Of a stretch of 64,000 bases of DNA, positions 11,710 through 21,740 are shown piece after piece. Position 1 is the first letter of the stretch, and every line of letters starts with the position of its first letter. The notes beneath the pieces are model-generated. The model had not been told where the DNA came from and made no database searches. It saw only the letters and a list, made by a program, of their open reading frames with translations. Position numbers and translations under genes: made by a program. Source of the stretch: Ceratorhiza oryzae-sativae (Eukaryota > Basidiomycota > Agaricomycetes > Cantharellales > Ceratobasidiaceae); assembly GCA_030998015.1 (NCBI GenBank), contig JARWMV010000022.1, forward strand, positions 1 to 64,000. Direction: 5' to 3'.

Positions 11710-12076
11710 ATGCCACGCACAAAACAGACCAACCGCAAACGTACTGGCGGAAAAGCCCCAATGAAATCTAGTAAGTATAGGTCGTTTGTCATTCCAAAAA
11801 GTGGTACCTAACGTTTCAAAGTGGTGGCTTATCTAGCTGAAGAAGGCACGGGCAAGGGGGCTGGCCCTAGCAGTCTTGAGGGTGCGTGTTTTGTGTAGCG
11901 AATAACGTTTTTGTTGCTAAAAAACCAGCAGTACAATTCAAGAATCATCTGTCCAGCATTCCCAGCGCAAACGCGGGTGGCGAGGAAAGCGGGCTGACCG
12001 CAGCTCACAACGGTATGTGCATCATAAACCTGACCTCAAACACTATTGAGCCTAGTTTTGAACAGACAGGGAGTGA
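11710..12076 (+). CDS. Small protein with histone H3-tail-like N-terminus
   Basis: After the initiator Met the first exon reads PRTKQTNRKRTGGKAPMK, matching 14 of the first 18 residues of the canonical histone H3 tail. Lysines at the H3 positions 4, 9, 14 and 18 are kept. Ala1 is Pro, Ala7 is Asn, Ser10 is Arg and Arg17 is Met. Met should be removed before Pro, exposing a free N-terminus as in H3. A good donor (GTAAGT) follows at 11771. The best splice chain is 11710-11770, 11822-11881, 11929-12012 and 12066-12076, about 71 residues. The remainder shows no histone fold and nothing I recognise. It sits between PHD/ADD-like and sirtuin genes. It could be a mimic that occupies H3 readers or modifiers, or a chimeric relic of a histone H3 gene. 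The tail is clear; the downstream exons are less certain. Confidence 0.55.
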
Positions 12077-12322
12077 GTGAGAGTATCAGGGGATACACGG
12101 CTGATAGCGTCTTTGAACTCCCTGTACCGTGGAATTTAGTTTCCGAATATTATAACGAAATACGTTTGATAATTGTGCTACAATTGAATTTTCACCACTC
12201 TCCTATTGCATGCTATATACCTAAACTGCTGTCCGCCAATAATATATTTATTACAGCACCTGAGAGACTGGGTCCATTTGAGGTGAAGGCAACAGACCCT
12301 GATCACTGTGGCGTTCCAGGTG

Positions 12323-12352
12323 CACGTGTTCGCGTTTGTTTTAGCACACGTG
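12323..12352. promoter_or_regulatory. Paired CACGTG boxes before the 12410 gene
   Basis: CACGTG occurs at 12323-12328 and 12347-12352, 24 bases apart and 58-82 bases before the start codon at 12410. This repeats the pattern seen before other island genes. Confidence 0.45.
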
Positions 12353-12409
12353 TTGGCGTCACACGAGCCCTTACCCACTACACGAAACCATCGACATACG
12401 CTCTGAATC

Positions 12410-13683
12410 ATGGCCCGAACACGCACCACAGCCCAAAAATCGAGGGGAGGCCAGGCTGGCCCATCCACTGTGCCTGCTGAGGATGCGGACTGGACATTCG
12501 TACCTGAGTCAACGGTGTTACCCACTGAATACAGTCCGGACGAAATCGAGCAACCATCAGTCAGGGGTTCAAGTAAGAAGGGAAAACGGAAGGCGATGGT
12601 AGAAGAAGGACAAAAGGGACGACACTGTGAGCCTCACAAGCTTGTGATGTGTTCTTCTGACCAGGACATGGAGCGCAGTGATTGTCCGTGCAATCAATAC
12701 GTTCAAACTAACGAAAATGGGGTCCCTTTATACCCCCAACCCTTCAAAACCCGACTGGAGAGGTGTCAAGCTCACAGGCATCGTCGCCGCTCTGAGCAAC
12801 CCCAATACCCACGATGTCATCGCAAGTGGATATTGGGAGCTCGAAGGTTTTCCGGTTCTGACCGAAGCCATGTCGGTGTTTCCGACCAACTCCTGCGTTC
12901 AGAGGGTCGAATTTTTTGCCAGCGGGTGAGCATCCGCACTTTTTACCTTTTCCCTAAGATGTAAAAACTCACTCGATTCCCGAAGGGAATTTCCCGTTTT
13001 GTGCTTTGAAACCGCCGAATACTTGTATGTCCCGCTGATCCCAATGCTGGTGTACGAACGAATATGGGATGATTTCATCGCGGCTTACAAGTACAACGGA
13101 ATGCTTGCGCGGCCGTTCAAGGATCTTCAAGGACGCGATCCCTGTCCCTCGTGGTGGATCGAACGGGATATGTACCCAAGGTTTGCCTTGGCGGTTCGAA
13201 GGTATGACCGCGGCGAACCAGATCAATCAGGGCTCCCATGGAACAAGCAAGAAAAGGATGACGAGTACCGTGGGGAGAAAGCAAGAAAACGCAGGAGGAT
13301 ACAGAAATCCTCAGAAACATCTCCTGTTGGCGTACGGGATCCACACATCAAAAAGAAGGTGAGCAGTGCGAGGGGGGAGGGGGACTCAGCAAGGCTAATA
13401 TATTTTGAACGCAGGTTCCATCGACAGAAGATACAGAGCAGGATATTGTACCACGGCAGGACCAAGCATCTCGGTGTGCAGCAGTAGAAGGCGCCAGCCC
13501 CAAGCCTGGGTTTTTTGGAAGTGCAAATGTGTCAATCGAAGGTAAGCATCCAAATGGCGACAGGTCAAACTGGAAATGAAATTTAACTGCTGTTTTTTAC
13601 CAGCACCATCGTCGAGCGAGCAAGCAATCGGATCAAGTGCTTCTAACACGCCTTCAGGCTCTAACCAGATTGTGTGTACCTGA
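12410..13683 (+). CDS. H3-tail-like N-terminus fused to island-specific domain
   Basis: The model has five exons (12410-12626, 12679-12925, 12986-13358, 13415-13541, 13604-13683) with consistent phases, 347 residues. After Met the protein begins ARTRTTAQKSRGGQAG, ten matches over the first 15 residues of histone H3. The H3 Lys4 position is Arg, Lys9-Ser10 is kept, and Lys14 is Gln, a residue that resembles acetyl-lysine. A disordered acidic stretch and a basic KKGKRK segment follow at about residues 60-65. Then comes the domain shared with the 1505-2597 protein, ending in a WW pair near residue 195 and a basic EKARKRRR region. The C-terminal exons are Ser/Gln-rich. I do not recognise the domain. 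It is likely nuclear and chromatin-associated, judging from the tail, the basic segments and the neighbours. The first acceptor (12678) was chosen to match phase and the paralogue's homology. Confidence 0.68.
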
Positions 13684-13771
13684 GTAAAGGAAATCAAAGC
13701 ATATTGATTAATTGGTGCTATAAATAAAGGATCCCACCCGAGCACCGGATCGCGCCCTAGACGGATCACTG

Positions 13772-14554
13772 ATGTCGCTCGACACCACGTCGCCTGCAAC
13801 GCAACCAATCAATCCCCCACCAAATCCTACCACTCAAACAGGCAGCCGCATGCAAGGCGACACAATCCAGACCGCGATAACACCAGACCCTATTTCTACC
13901 CTTCCTCATGTTGTTGCTGAGTCTGCTGGTGAGCCACTGGCTTCCCCATCAGCCTCCGATCCCAGACCCGGCATCAGGGCAGCTGCGATAGCTGCCCTGA
14001 TGCCAGATATCTTTACATATGACGTACATGGAACCTGCAGCCCAGGAGCGCTGCATGAACCGGTGGTTGTCGAGGCCCGGCAGGTATTCCGGAACATCTT
14101 CTTGTTCCAGGTGTCACCAGCGGTCTCGAAAATAGGGTTTCGTGAGTGGTCGATTGAGCGGTGGCCTTATAGCATGTGGGGGAATCCTGCAACACTTGGC
14201 GTTGTTATACAGTTCTTGCTCCCCGTTCAGGCTATCCTCCCGACTGCGAAGGAGCGTATCCCGATGATATGCTTGTTGGAAATGTTCGCCGCCGCTGTGG
14301 TCATTCCAATGGCACAGCGGGGAGAACTTCAGGACAGGTTGGTGGCTCGTTTGTCTATCTGGGCTAGGGACGGGACATTGTGCACGCTGTTTGGCACGGA
14401 ACATTACCTCTCGATCTGGATGTACGTCATGCGGACAGTCAAAACCTGGGAAGCTGGCCTCAAGGAAACCGATATCGAAGGGCAGATTGCCGAGTTCGAT
14501 CGAACAATGTTTGACCGCACTTTCGATGTTTCTAAGAATCTCCCCCCATCCTGA
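13772..14554 (+). CDS. Unknown 260-residue protein downstream of the H3-tail gene
   Basis: This is one uninterrupted frame of 260 codons starting 88 bases after the stop of the 12410 gene, on the same strand. Residues 1 to about 75 are Pro/Thr/Ser/Ala-rich and probably disordered. Residues from about 90 to 260 are rich in hydrophobic and aromatic residues (GFREWSIERWPYSMW, then mixed helical segments) and should fold, possibly as helices. No signal peptide is evident, and I do not recognise a family. It has no CACGTG box of its own close to the start and could depend on the upstream gene's transcription. Its position inside the island suggests a related role, which is inference only. A basidiomycete-restricted protein is the best description. 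Confidence 0.6.
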   Translation: MSLDTTSPATQPINPPPNPTTQTGSRMQGDTIQTAITPDPISTLPHVVAESAGEPLASPSASDPRPGIRAAAIAALMPDIFTYDVHGTCSPGALHEPVVVEARQVFRNIFLFQVSPAVSKIGFREWSIERWPYSMWGNPATLGVVIQFLLPVQAILPTAKERIPMICLLEMFAAAVVIPMAQRGELQDRLVARLSIWARDGTLCTLFGTEHYLSIWMYVMRTVKTWEAGLKETDIEGQIAEFDRTMFDRTFDVSKNLPPS

Positions 14555-16814
14555 TCCTGTCTCACGACCGCAGCCATTCCGTCGTAAATTGTTATATTCG
14601 GACAGTCTTTTTTTCATTTAAGTTGTACTGTAGAAACGTGCTCGCTTTATGTTTTCATCCTATTCCTTCAAGAAAAAAGCACGCTGTACAAATATATAAA
14701 TGTTTCATCTTCTTCAAACTGCCCGCCCTCAGAATTCTCAGCTGTCCAAGACTTTGAGCACACTTGCCACTTTCCTTCAATTGCTAAATTGTCATACGTT
14801 ACGTCCACTTGTATAAAAATAAATGCATTAGGCAATTCATAGTAACCTAGAGGCTAGGTCTAATGCTGTCAATTCCACAAAGACACAAAAGGACAAGGGG
14901 AAGGAAAATGGCACATCCAACAGCTGAGCTCTATGCCCCGTGCAAGACATAGTGACGTCACAGGTGTAGGGGCGTTGGCGGTCGGTAGCGGGTGAAAAGC
15001 AGACCATTGTAAGGGGCCATCGAAACGGTTGGTAAGCCTGGCACATTCCAGAGGAGCGGAAATGCCCAGTGGTACAGAGAAGAGGTGCTGGAGGAATAGG
15101 AGTTCCCTTCCGTGGCAGTTCAAGACAAACTACTAGATTACAGTTATTCCAGATAGGGTACAACGAAGTACCGGACGGTTTCTTAAGCTTAGCCATACAC
15201 CTAGCAGGCAGGTGAATCGATGAGCCAAGGGTGTAGAGGTGTACTACAAGCTGGACGTGACCGGACATTATCCAGAAGAGGAGACTGACATGTGATCAAC
15301 ATATTTGCGCAATGCCTTTGACATACCTTTCTAGGTAAATCCCAGGGAGTCTGTCTAATATTATCGTCCCTTCCAGAGTCTTTCTACCACTGGATCACAA
15401 AATTACGTTTCCCTCCTTTTATCTATGTCTCGGGCAGCTCTCTTGTGGCAATATTCAGATGGTTCAGTAGTGTCAAGCAGTTGTTGTCCAGTTGATGTCA
15501 CCTCACTACAGCCAGAATCGTAAAACCTTCGCTTGGCGATTGCTCCAAGGCAGAATCCTCTGCTGTGAGATCCATAGTAAAGCTTGACATAGCTACTTGG
15601 CGTGGTCAATATCCAGTGATGACATTCATTTCCAGAAAGCGCATGCTGAGTATTATTATCTGCTGCCGTTTGCCCGATGTTCCTAGATGATCGTTTTTGA
15701 GTACGGTGAGCAAGTTTTCAAGGCCATTCAGTTTGCTAAATCATGTATGTTGTAATTAGTTAGAGGGGTGGCTTTCGGATATATCTTCTAAATTTTATCC
15801 TGTGCATGACAGAAAAACAAAAATTCTTTTCATGGAAGAGCAGAACTGGGAACATGCAGACAAAATGGCAGCAAACCCGAGAGGAGATGCCAGCACAATT
15901 TGGGCAGGATATGTCGCGTGTGCTGCTCTTACGACGGGGGCTAGTACCGTAGGTTACCTATATGTGAGAGGGTTTGGCTGTGTGAATACCCAGCACTCCA
16001 ACAGAAATACAAAATTTGCAGGAAGATTTTCTATGTGACCCGGGCTGCTCAAATGTGAATTACTCTGTTATGAAATGTTTCTGGCAGGGAATTTGTGTTC
16101 AGCAAGCTTATAGCATGGAGCTGGTTCAAGTTGTTCATAAGCAGACCCTGGGCACTACCATCTGCCCATGGAGTTGTTGATTGAAGTAATCTCAGTTTTT
16201 AGAGTGCTACCGAGTATGCTCGAAATTGCCCCACTGGCAGATACAAAGCACAACTTCTCTGATGGGACGCCATAGACTGTTGTACCTCTATAGTGATTGC
16301 CTATAGCGGAGCACCCGGATAGCAATGATAATGTTTGGTGGCCCCTCAGGAATCTTGCGTTTCACTAAAAATTGCTTTGCAGGCTGGCAATGAGTCTTCT
16401 GGCACCTGAACAGTGACCAAGGAAAACATGCCGAATGTTCAATTATGGCGAGCTCAGAGCCAGTGATACCCACAATTTGTGCACTTGGGTCAAACCAAAC
16501 AGGCTTCGCATACTAATCTGGAGGCACCTGTGATGTGCACCTGATGGCAGAATTTGTTGACCACTGAACTATCTGCTTGTTCATACTACAGATCCTGGCC
16601 ACCAGAGGTATAATTTTCAAATTGTTTCAAGCTATCTGTGCTTGAGCCCACCCGGCGCCAACAGAAACACCCAGAATCCCACAGTTCGGTTACATGATAC
16701 AATCCGATGACCTGTCAGCATTATGTCAGCACCTTCACTGTTTTGTTTGCGCTGAGCGGCTCAATGTTGAAAAAGCATAGAGAGAATCCGTTGCGGGCGA
16801 AGGGGATAACCTAT
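14555..16814. other. Long intergenic stretch, one doubtful minus-strand ORF
   Basis: AT-rich sequence after 14555 fits a 3' UTR. A 143-codon frame on the minus strand (15268-14837) is Pro/Cys-rich with no domain I recognise and no clear homology to the island proteins, so I do not call it a gene. From 15300 to 16800 only short scattered frames are present. No repeat or RNA gene was recognised. Confidence 0.4.
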
Positions 16815-16820
16815 CACGTG
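16815..16820. promoter_or_regulatory. CACGTG box 47 bases before the sirtuin gene
   Basis: A perfect CACGTG lies in ATCACGTGAC upstream of the start codon at 16867. It resembles the boxes before other genes of the island and in the satellite at 21.7-22.9 kb. Confidence 0.45.
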
Positions 16821-16866
16821 ACAAGTCCCTCTCGCTTCCTCCAAACCGCTGAGTTTGTTTCCCAAT

Positions 16867-19469
16867 ATGCCCATCTTAACTATACAAAATGGACCTGGCG
16901 AATCCACCTATCTCCTAGAGAAACTTAGCCAAGTTATCAGGTTTGCTCCAGGCATTACTGTTGTATGCGGGGCAGGTATCTCAACGTCTGTTGGAATCAA
17001 GGCGAGTTCAACATTTGCACTTTGACGGGCACGAAAGCTCACTCCCGGCAGGATTTTCGATCTAAAAATGGGATATACCATCAAAATTTCCGCCACAACG
17101 GTGCATCGTTATCCGGAAGAGATATGTTTGACCTAAGCACACTCAGCGACCCAAAGCTATTATGCATCTTAAACATGGAGATGCTAAAGCTCCGTATCCA
17201 ATGTCGAGCTGCTTGGCTATCGGAGTTTCACCAGCTTGTGCATTCCTTTCAATGCTTTGATCAGCTGGTGCAATGCTACACCCAGAACTTTGATGGTTTG
17301 CAAACACGCAACTATCCACACATGGAAAAGACTGTATTCGAGCTTCATGGATCCAACTCCCAGCTCATATGTAGACTCTGTCGTCAGATCCCAACTCAAC
17401 CAACAGACTCATTTGATCAGAGGTTTGCTGACGGTGAGAGCATCCCCTGTCCTAGTTGTGTAGAGCGGAGTAAGTACTTAATAAGCTTGTGCAAATTTTA
17501 TATTTAAATTATCTTGAGATTCACAAGCATTACATCAGGGCAAAAGATTGAGGCCGGTTGGATACCTGGCCCCTGCAATAGTTTTCAACCAGGAATCGGT
17601 TGAAGGACGGAATGGGCAAGACTACGAACAGATGATAGCAGCCCATGGACAAGCAACTAAGCTTTTGTTAATTGTTGGAACTTCGCTCTTGACTCCCGGG
17701 GTTGCATCCATGGCGAAGAGCCTGTCTAGACATGTTTGTGATGGGGGCGGCCTGGTTGTTTATGTGAATAGGGATGGCCCAGCAGCAACTTGGAATCGAT
17801 ATATTGACCTGCATGTTTGTACTGATAGTATTGATATCTGGGCCAAGGAGATCAGGAAACTGTACGCAGAGGTTGGCGCATCCAATTATCCTACTCGAGT
17901 TCCACTAACACATTCCCTACAGGTGGAGCCGAAGCAACCACAACAGATCTTTTTGCAACTAGTAAGATGGCTTTTATATCATTCATAGTCCAGCTGAGCC
18001 CTATGTTCTTGTAGTTACAGGAATTGAAGCAATTAATGGATGCTGAGCTATCCAGCCAAATGATGCCCAACCAGGGATCAACTTTGCGCCAAGAGGCTGT
18101 CTATGCTGACAGAATTGGCAATACTGGCCTTTTGGGATCGGACATGGTAAGTACCTGATTGAAAGTTTTCATCTCGCGCTCTCACACGTGCTGGATACCC
18201 ACGGGGGCATGTCAAAATGTTCAGTCAGGCAATCTAACACGTGTAAGTCATCAGTTTATTTTTATTCACTGATTATCTTACCCTACAATCCCGTTCCTGA
18301 CATGCAGCGCACAACAATTCCTGCTGGTTCGCATTCAAATCTGGAAGCTCCCAAATTCCTGGTTGTGGTTCTGCACCACAAAGATGTCATGTATGATGCA
18401 GCAGAAGTTGGTCGGCATGCTGCTGCCCACCTTTCTCGTGCCAGCTGGGAGGTGTGCCAAGTGTTCACGTCCATTTATTCAGCTAATACCCTCTCTGCAG
18501 AGCGATTACCAGACACAACCATTGGACGGTCGAGATCCTGTCTCCTCTCCGTTTGGCAGGTAAGAGTTTGACCGTGTTCGGCAACGGTATGGTCATACTA
18601 ACCTTCATTGGTAGAGCATGGTTTCATTTGGTCCTCATCCATGTCACTAACTTTGTTCAGTCGTTGGAGCCCCAGGGTATCATCGTAGCAGATCCAGATG
18701 ACATCTCTGAGGTGAAGACATTCGATTTATCAATGCTTTCATGTCTGATTGTGCCAGTTGTTAGCTGCTAGTTGTTGGCCGAAGGCACGTCAGGGAAATT
18801 TCGAAATTGGCCCTGACACGGCGGGCAATCGTGGTTGGCTCTGGATCTCACTTATCTTGCGTGAGCGAAACAAGAGCGTTGGAAGCAGCTATGCAAGGGT
18901 AGTATTGTGGGGTATTGTGGGAGTAATTGCACAGCAGGTAGCTAACATTCTCTTGATGCAGACTTTTTCAATGCGGCGACATTGTTGTCAGCTGGCATCT
19001 TAGGAGTTTTGAGGGACCAGCATGGGGTAGATTTGCTGCAGATGTTTGCGAGGCCACATTGGAAGGCATGGAGAGTGCCATCCCTAGACTAGTCATGGCG
19101 TGGATGGAGAACCAGGCTGTTTTCCAGTCGTCCGATCTTGTCTGGTTCTCAGCCAACCGGCCAACGCTTACTATCGTGGCATCCCCTTTTGACACCAGGC
19201 CACTGGGCCGTGCCCTGCCAGACATAAATCGTGTGTGTCCTTGCAGTTTGGATGCTCCTCGGGCCCGACGGAAGTTGAAACGGTGGGTAGTGAACCACAA
19301 CTGCGAGGACGGCACAGCGGTAGCGCAGGCAGAGGTCACATTGCAGTGCTCGTTGTGTGAGCAGATGTGGTTGCTGCCTACGAAAAACCTATCTGGTATC
19401 ATCTGCAAGGTCAATGATGTGTTCTCTGTTGTTGCCCCATATTTTTCTTCCGCCCGTGTATCTCCTTAG
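16867..19469 (+). CDS. Hst3/Hst4-like sirtuin fused to the shared C-terminal module
   Basis: The model has ten exons (16867-17001, 17052-17469, 17528-17961, 18015-18146, 18225-18242, 18308-18451, 18501-18559, 18615-18711, 18765-18898, 18962-19469), in frame, 692 residues. The sirtuin domain (about residues 20-330) has the NAD-binding GAGIS near 35, DFRSKNG near 46, YTQNFDGL near 121, catalytic His in LHG near 144, zinc cysteines near 152/155 and 178/181, and LLLIVGTSLLTPGV. The spacing and GGxVVYVN block resemble Hst3/Hst4, nuclear NAD-dependent deacetylases of histone H3 Lys56. Intron 1 uses a GC donor (AAG|GCGAGT) exactly before DFRS. There is no zinc-finger exon. The last ~300 residues form the module shared with the 5893 and 9219 genes (PKFLVVVLH, DLVWF, RPLGRALP, VCPC). 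Here the SCG cysteine of the paralogue is replaced (GSG). This is the only copy with an apparently active sirtuin. The small 18-base exon is the weakest part of the model. Confidence 0.78.
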
Positions 19470-19689
19470 TTATAACTTGTTGTGGTCAATCAATGTCAGT
19501 GTTCATCTGGGGTGGATGTGAGCCATAACACTTGGTCTCATACAAAATTGAACATCTGATCAAAAGGGGGTGGGGAGATTATACAAGAGTATAGAGCGCC
19601 GCACAGAAGAAGGGAGAGAGAGACATATCGCAAATCTACAGTCAAAACACGTTTACTAGAAGGACAATAAGATGCTATCTAAGAGCGAG
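19470..19689. other. Spacer between sirtuin gene and LINE relic
   Basis: No gene is visible. The right part, with a GAGAGAGAGA purine run, may be the 3' untranslated end of the minus-strand LINE relic. Confidence 0.35.
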
Positions 19690-20560
19690 ATGAAAGCTAC
19701 TGAAGTAAGTCTGAGAAACGATGCGTGCGTCTAACATATTCGATAACAGTAGAGAAAGCATCTTCATCAGAGAAGAGATAGGAGAGATTCATAAATTCGC
19801 GGCCCCTTGAGGCTTGAACCTCCTGTCTGATCTGCTCAAAGCGGGGGCATCAGAGCATGAAGTGAGTGACTGTCTCTTTGGTTTTCCTGCACCCCTTGCA
19901 GATCGGCAAGGCCACAACTTGGATGCTGTGGAGGTGTCGCTGGAGCTGGATGTGCCCCGTGATGAGCTGGAAGAGGAGAGTAGAGTGGAAGCGAGGGAGA
20001 TTGGCCATGTTGTCGACGAAGGTTTCTGGCCTGATTGGCAGCTACTTGTCCAGGAGCCTCTGCGCCGTGTCCATAATAGTCCAGCCGGAGAACGCGAAAG
20101 CGCAGTTTGTTTCCTTGAAGAGGATCTTCACTATTGAGCAGGTGATTATTCGCTTGTACAGTCTGAGTAGTCTGGGGACAAACTCCGGGGAGTATTGCTC
20201 CCCGCTGGCTGCAACCTTGGCCTCATGGTCTGCCAATGCGTTACCGACGTTGCCCCTGTGAGCGGGGCACCAACGTAGTGCGAGCGATTGCCCGTCCCTC
20301 CTAGCCTTGATCTTTTCCAGGCTTGATCTAATAGCGTCTACCAGCCCCGACGGAGCGCCTTTGGTGAATCCCTCAATGCAGGCAATGGCCAATTGCGAGT
20401 CCATGTAGTCAGTCGCTTCGCCGATATACAGCATGCACTCCTGGATCTGGGTAGCACAGGATGCCTGCCAGCTCGCCCTCCAGTATCCACTTTACTTCAC
20501 TTGTATTCACTTGTGTATACCCCCTCTAAGTGATTTCAAGCATTATGCTAATGAGTGGCG
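19690..20560 (-). pseudogene. LINE-type retrotransposon 3' relic (RNase H and CCHC-like finger)
   Basis: Read on the minus strand, 20434-20042 encodes an RNase H-like segment with DSQLAIACIEG and LRWCPAHRGNVGNALADHEA, typical of the C-terminal RNase H of fungal non-LTR elements. A shifted frame just upstream supplies EGELAGIL, so there is a frameshift near 20480. Downstream, after a stop near 20041, the frame continues with HLHSIQ...CKGCRKTKETVTHF, a C-x2-C...H...C finger common near LINE C-termini, again interrupted by a TGA. The relic is 5'-truncated and dead. CpG is still moderately present, so it is younger than the CpG-free elements to the right. Confidence 0.75.
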
Positions 20561-20589
20561 AATGGTCCACATTATTTGATCGCCTAATG

Positions 20590-20850
20590 CTCAGCACGCA
20601 TGGGCTGGGGCAGGAGCAAGGATGAAGCCCTGCACAACAAGTGCAAGGGCCCACATCTCAGCTTCAAGGAGTGTAGACCTGCACCCAAGACCAAAGGTTT
20701 TGGATTACACTTTGTGGCTACTTTGCAAAATGTGGAGGCCTGGTTCCTTTGTTGTGAGACCATTGACAACCACCACTCAACTTGTGCTAGTGTCATTTTC
20801 ATTGTGCTAAAGTCCAACTACATTGAAAAAACACTCAAAACCCACCTAAT
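20590..20850 (-). pseudogene. Second, more decayed RNase H fragment
   Basis: The minus-strand frame near 20700-20600 reads GLGCRSTLLEAEMWALAL, the helix around the RNase H catalytic Glu (LEAE). Upstream codons show stops where a coding frame would be expected. It differs from the 19690-20560 relic in sequence and in CpG content, so it comes from another element. Only part of the RNase H domain is visible. Confidence 0.5.
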
Positions 20851-21740
20851 CCAAGGCTTCATTGTCAGAAGGTATCGGCCTTGGAAAAACTCCTGACTCA
20901 AACGACAAGATGTAGTTTCACCGTCAGGACAAGACATACCATCTAGGTGTGGGTCAACTTGTGGCAAGCATCCACACTTCCTCTCCCTCCCATGTTCCTG
21001 ACATTGCTACTCATAAACCACTCATCATGTCCCTTGGCCAGAGGGCAAAAGCTCTCACAATGGGTGTCTTCACTCAACAACACTGTACACATTGAGATTG
21101 TAGCAACCAAGTGAAAAGAAATGTTACACAGTGGTTCTTTCCACAAAGCAATGGGAGCAAAGGCGACTGTTACATAAAAAATTGGAGTAACAAGGAGCAT
21201 GGGTGACCATACAAGGGTGGAAAGATGTGTATTTTACTTTGCAAGCATGACCTTGTATCAACCAGGGGCTTTCCCTGGAATCATGGGATTCAAAATTTTG
21301 GAAGTGTAGCTGGTATAATCAAAAATCCACAGAGCAAGGCAAGCCCGGCAATGTTGATGTGCAAAATATACAATTGAGACTCTGGATCTAAAACTTCCAC
21401 AATGGGAGAGTTGCAACAGTGGACATGTAGATCATGTCTAAGAGAGGTATATATGCATTGGGTTCAACGTTAGCTATTAGAACTGTAGACTATTGAAGAT
21501 TAAAATACTATTTTCTTGACTACTTTAGCCAACAAGTAACCCTCCGTCACTAAGGAAACCTTTCTCTCAGGGGCCAATAATGGGGTGATGTAGAAAGAAG
21601 TTTCCTGCACCTTGTACATACTGTAGATGTCTTACATAGCCTCAGGCTGAGTTGGGAGAATCATCTACATTCAAAAAAACATAATTCCTCTTTGATTGCT
21701 ATATTTTTTATGATTGCAGTATATACATGTAATGCTGCAC
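20851..21740. other. CpG-poor transposon-like sequence, unclassified
   Basis: CpG is nearly absent and TpG/CpA are common, as in the other decayed repeats. No protein homology was recognised in any frame. It ends at the satellite array. Confidence 0.45.

Noticed and set aside
11710..12076. An ordinary histone H3 gene
   Set aside because: Only the tail matches. After the first intron no exon continues with the H3 core, and the frame ends after about 71 codons.
14837..15268. A 143-codon minus-strand frame as an island gene
   Set aside because: It has no clear similarity to the shared module or other island proteins, and no domain was recognised.
19795..19830. tRNA-like GGTTCAAGCCTC on the minus strand
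   Set aside because: It is inside the LINE coding relic and no cloverleaf fits.
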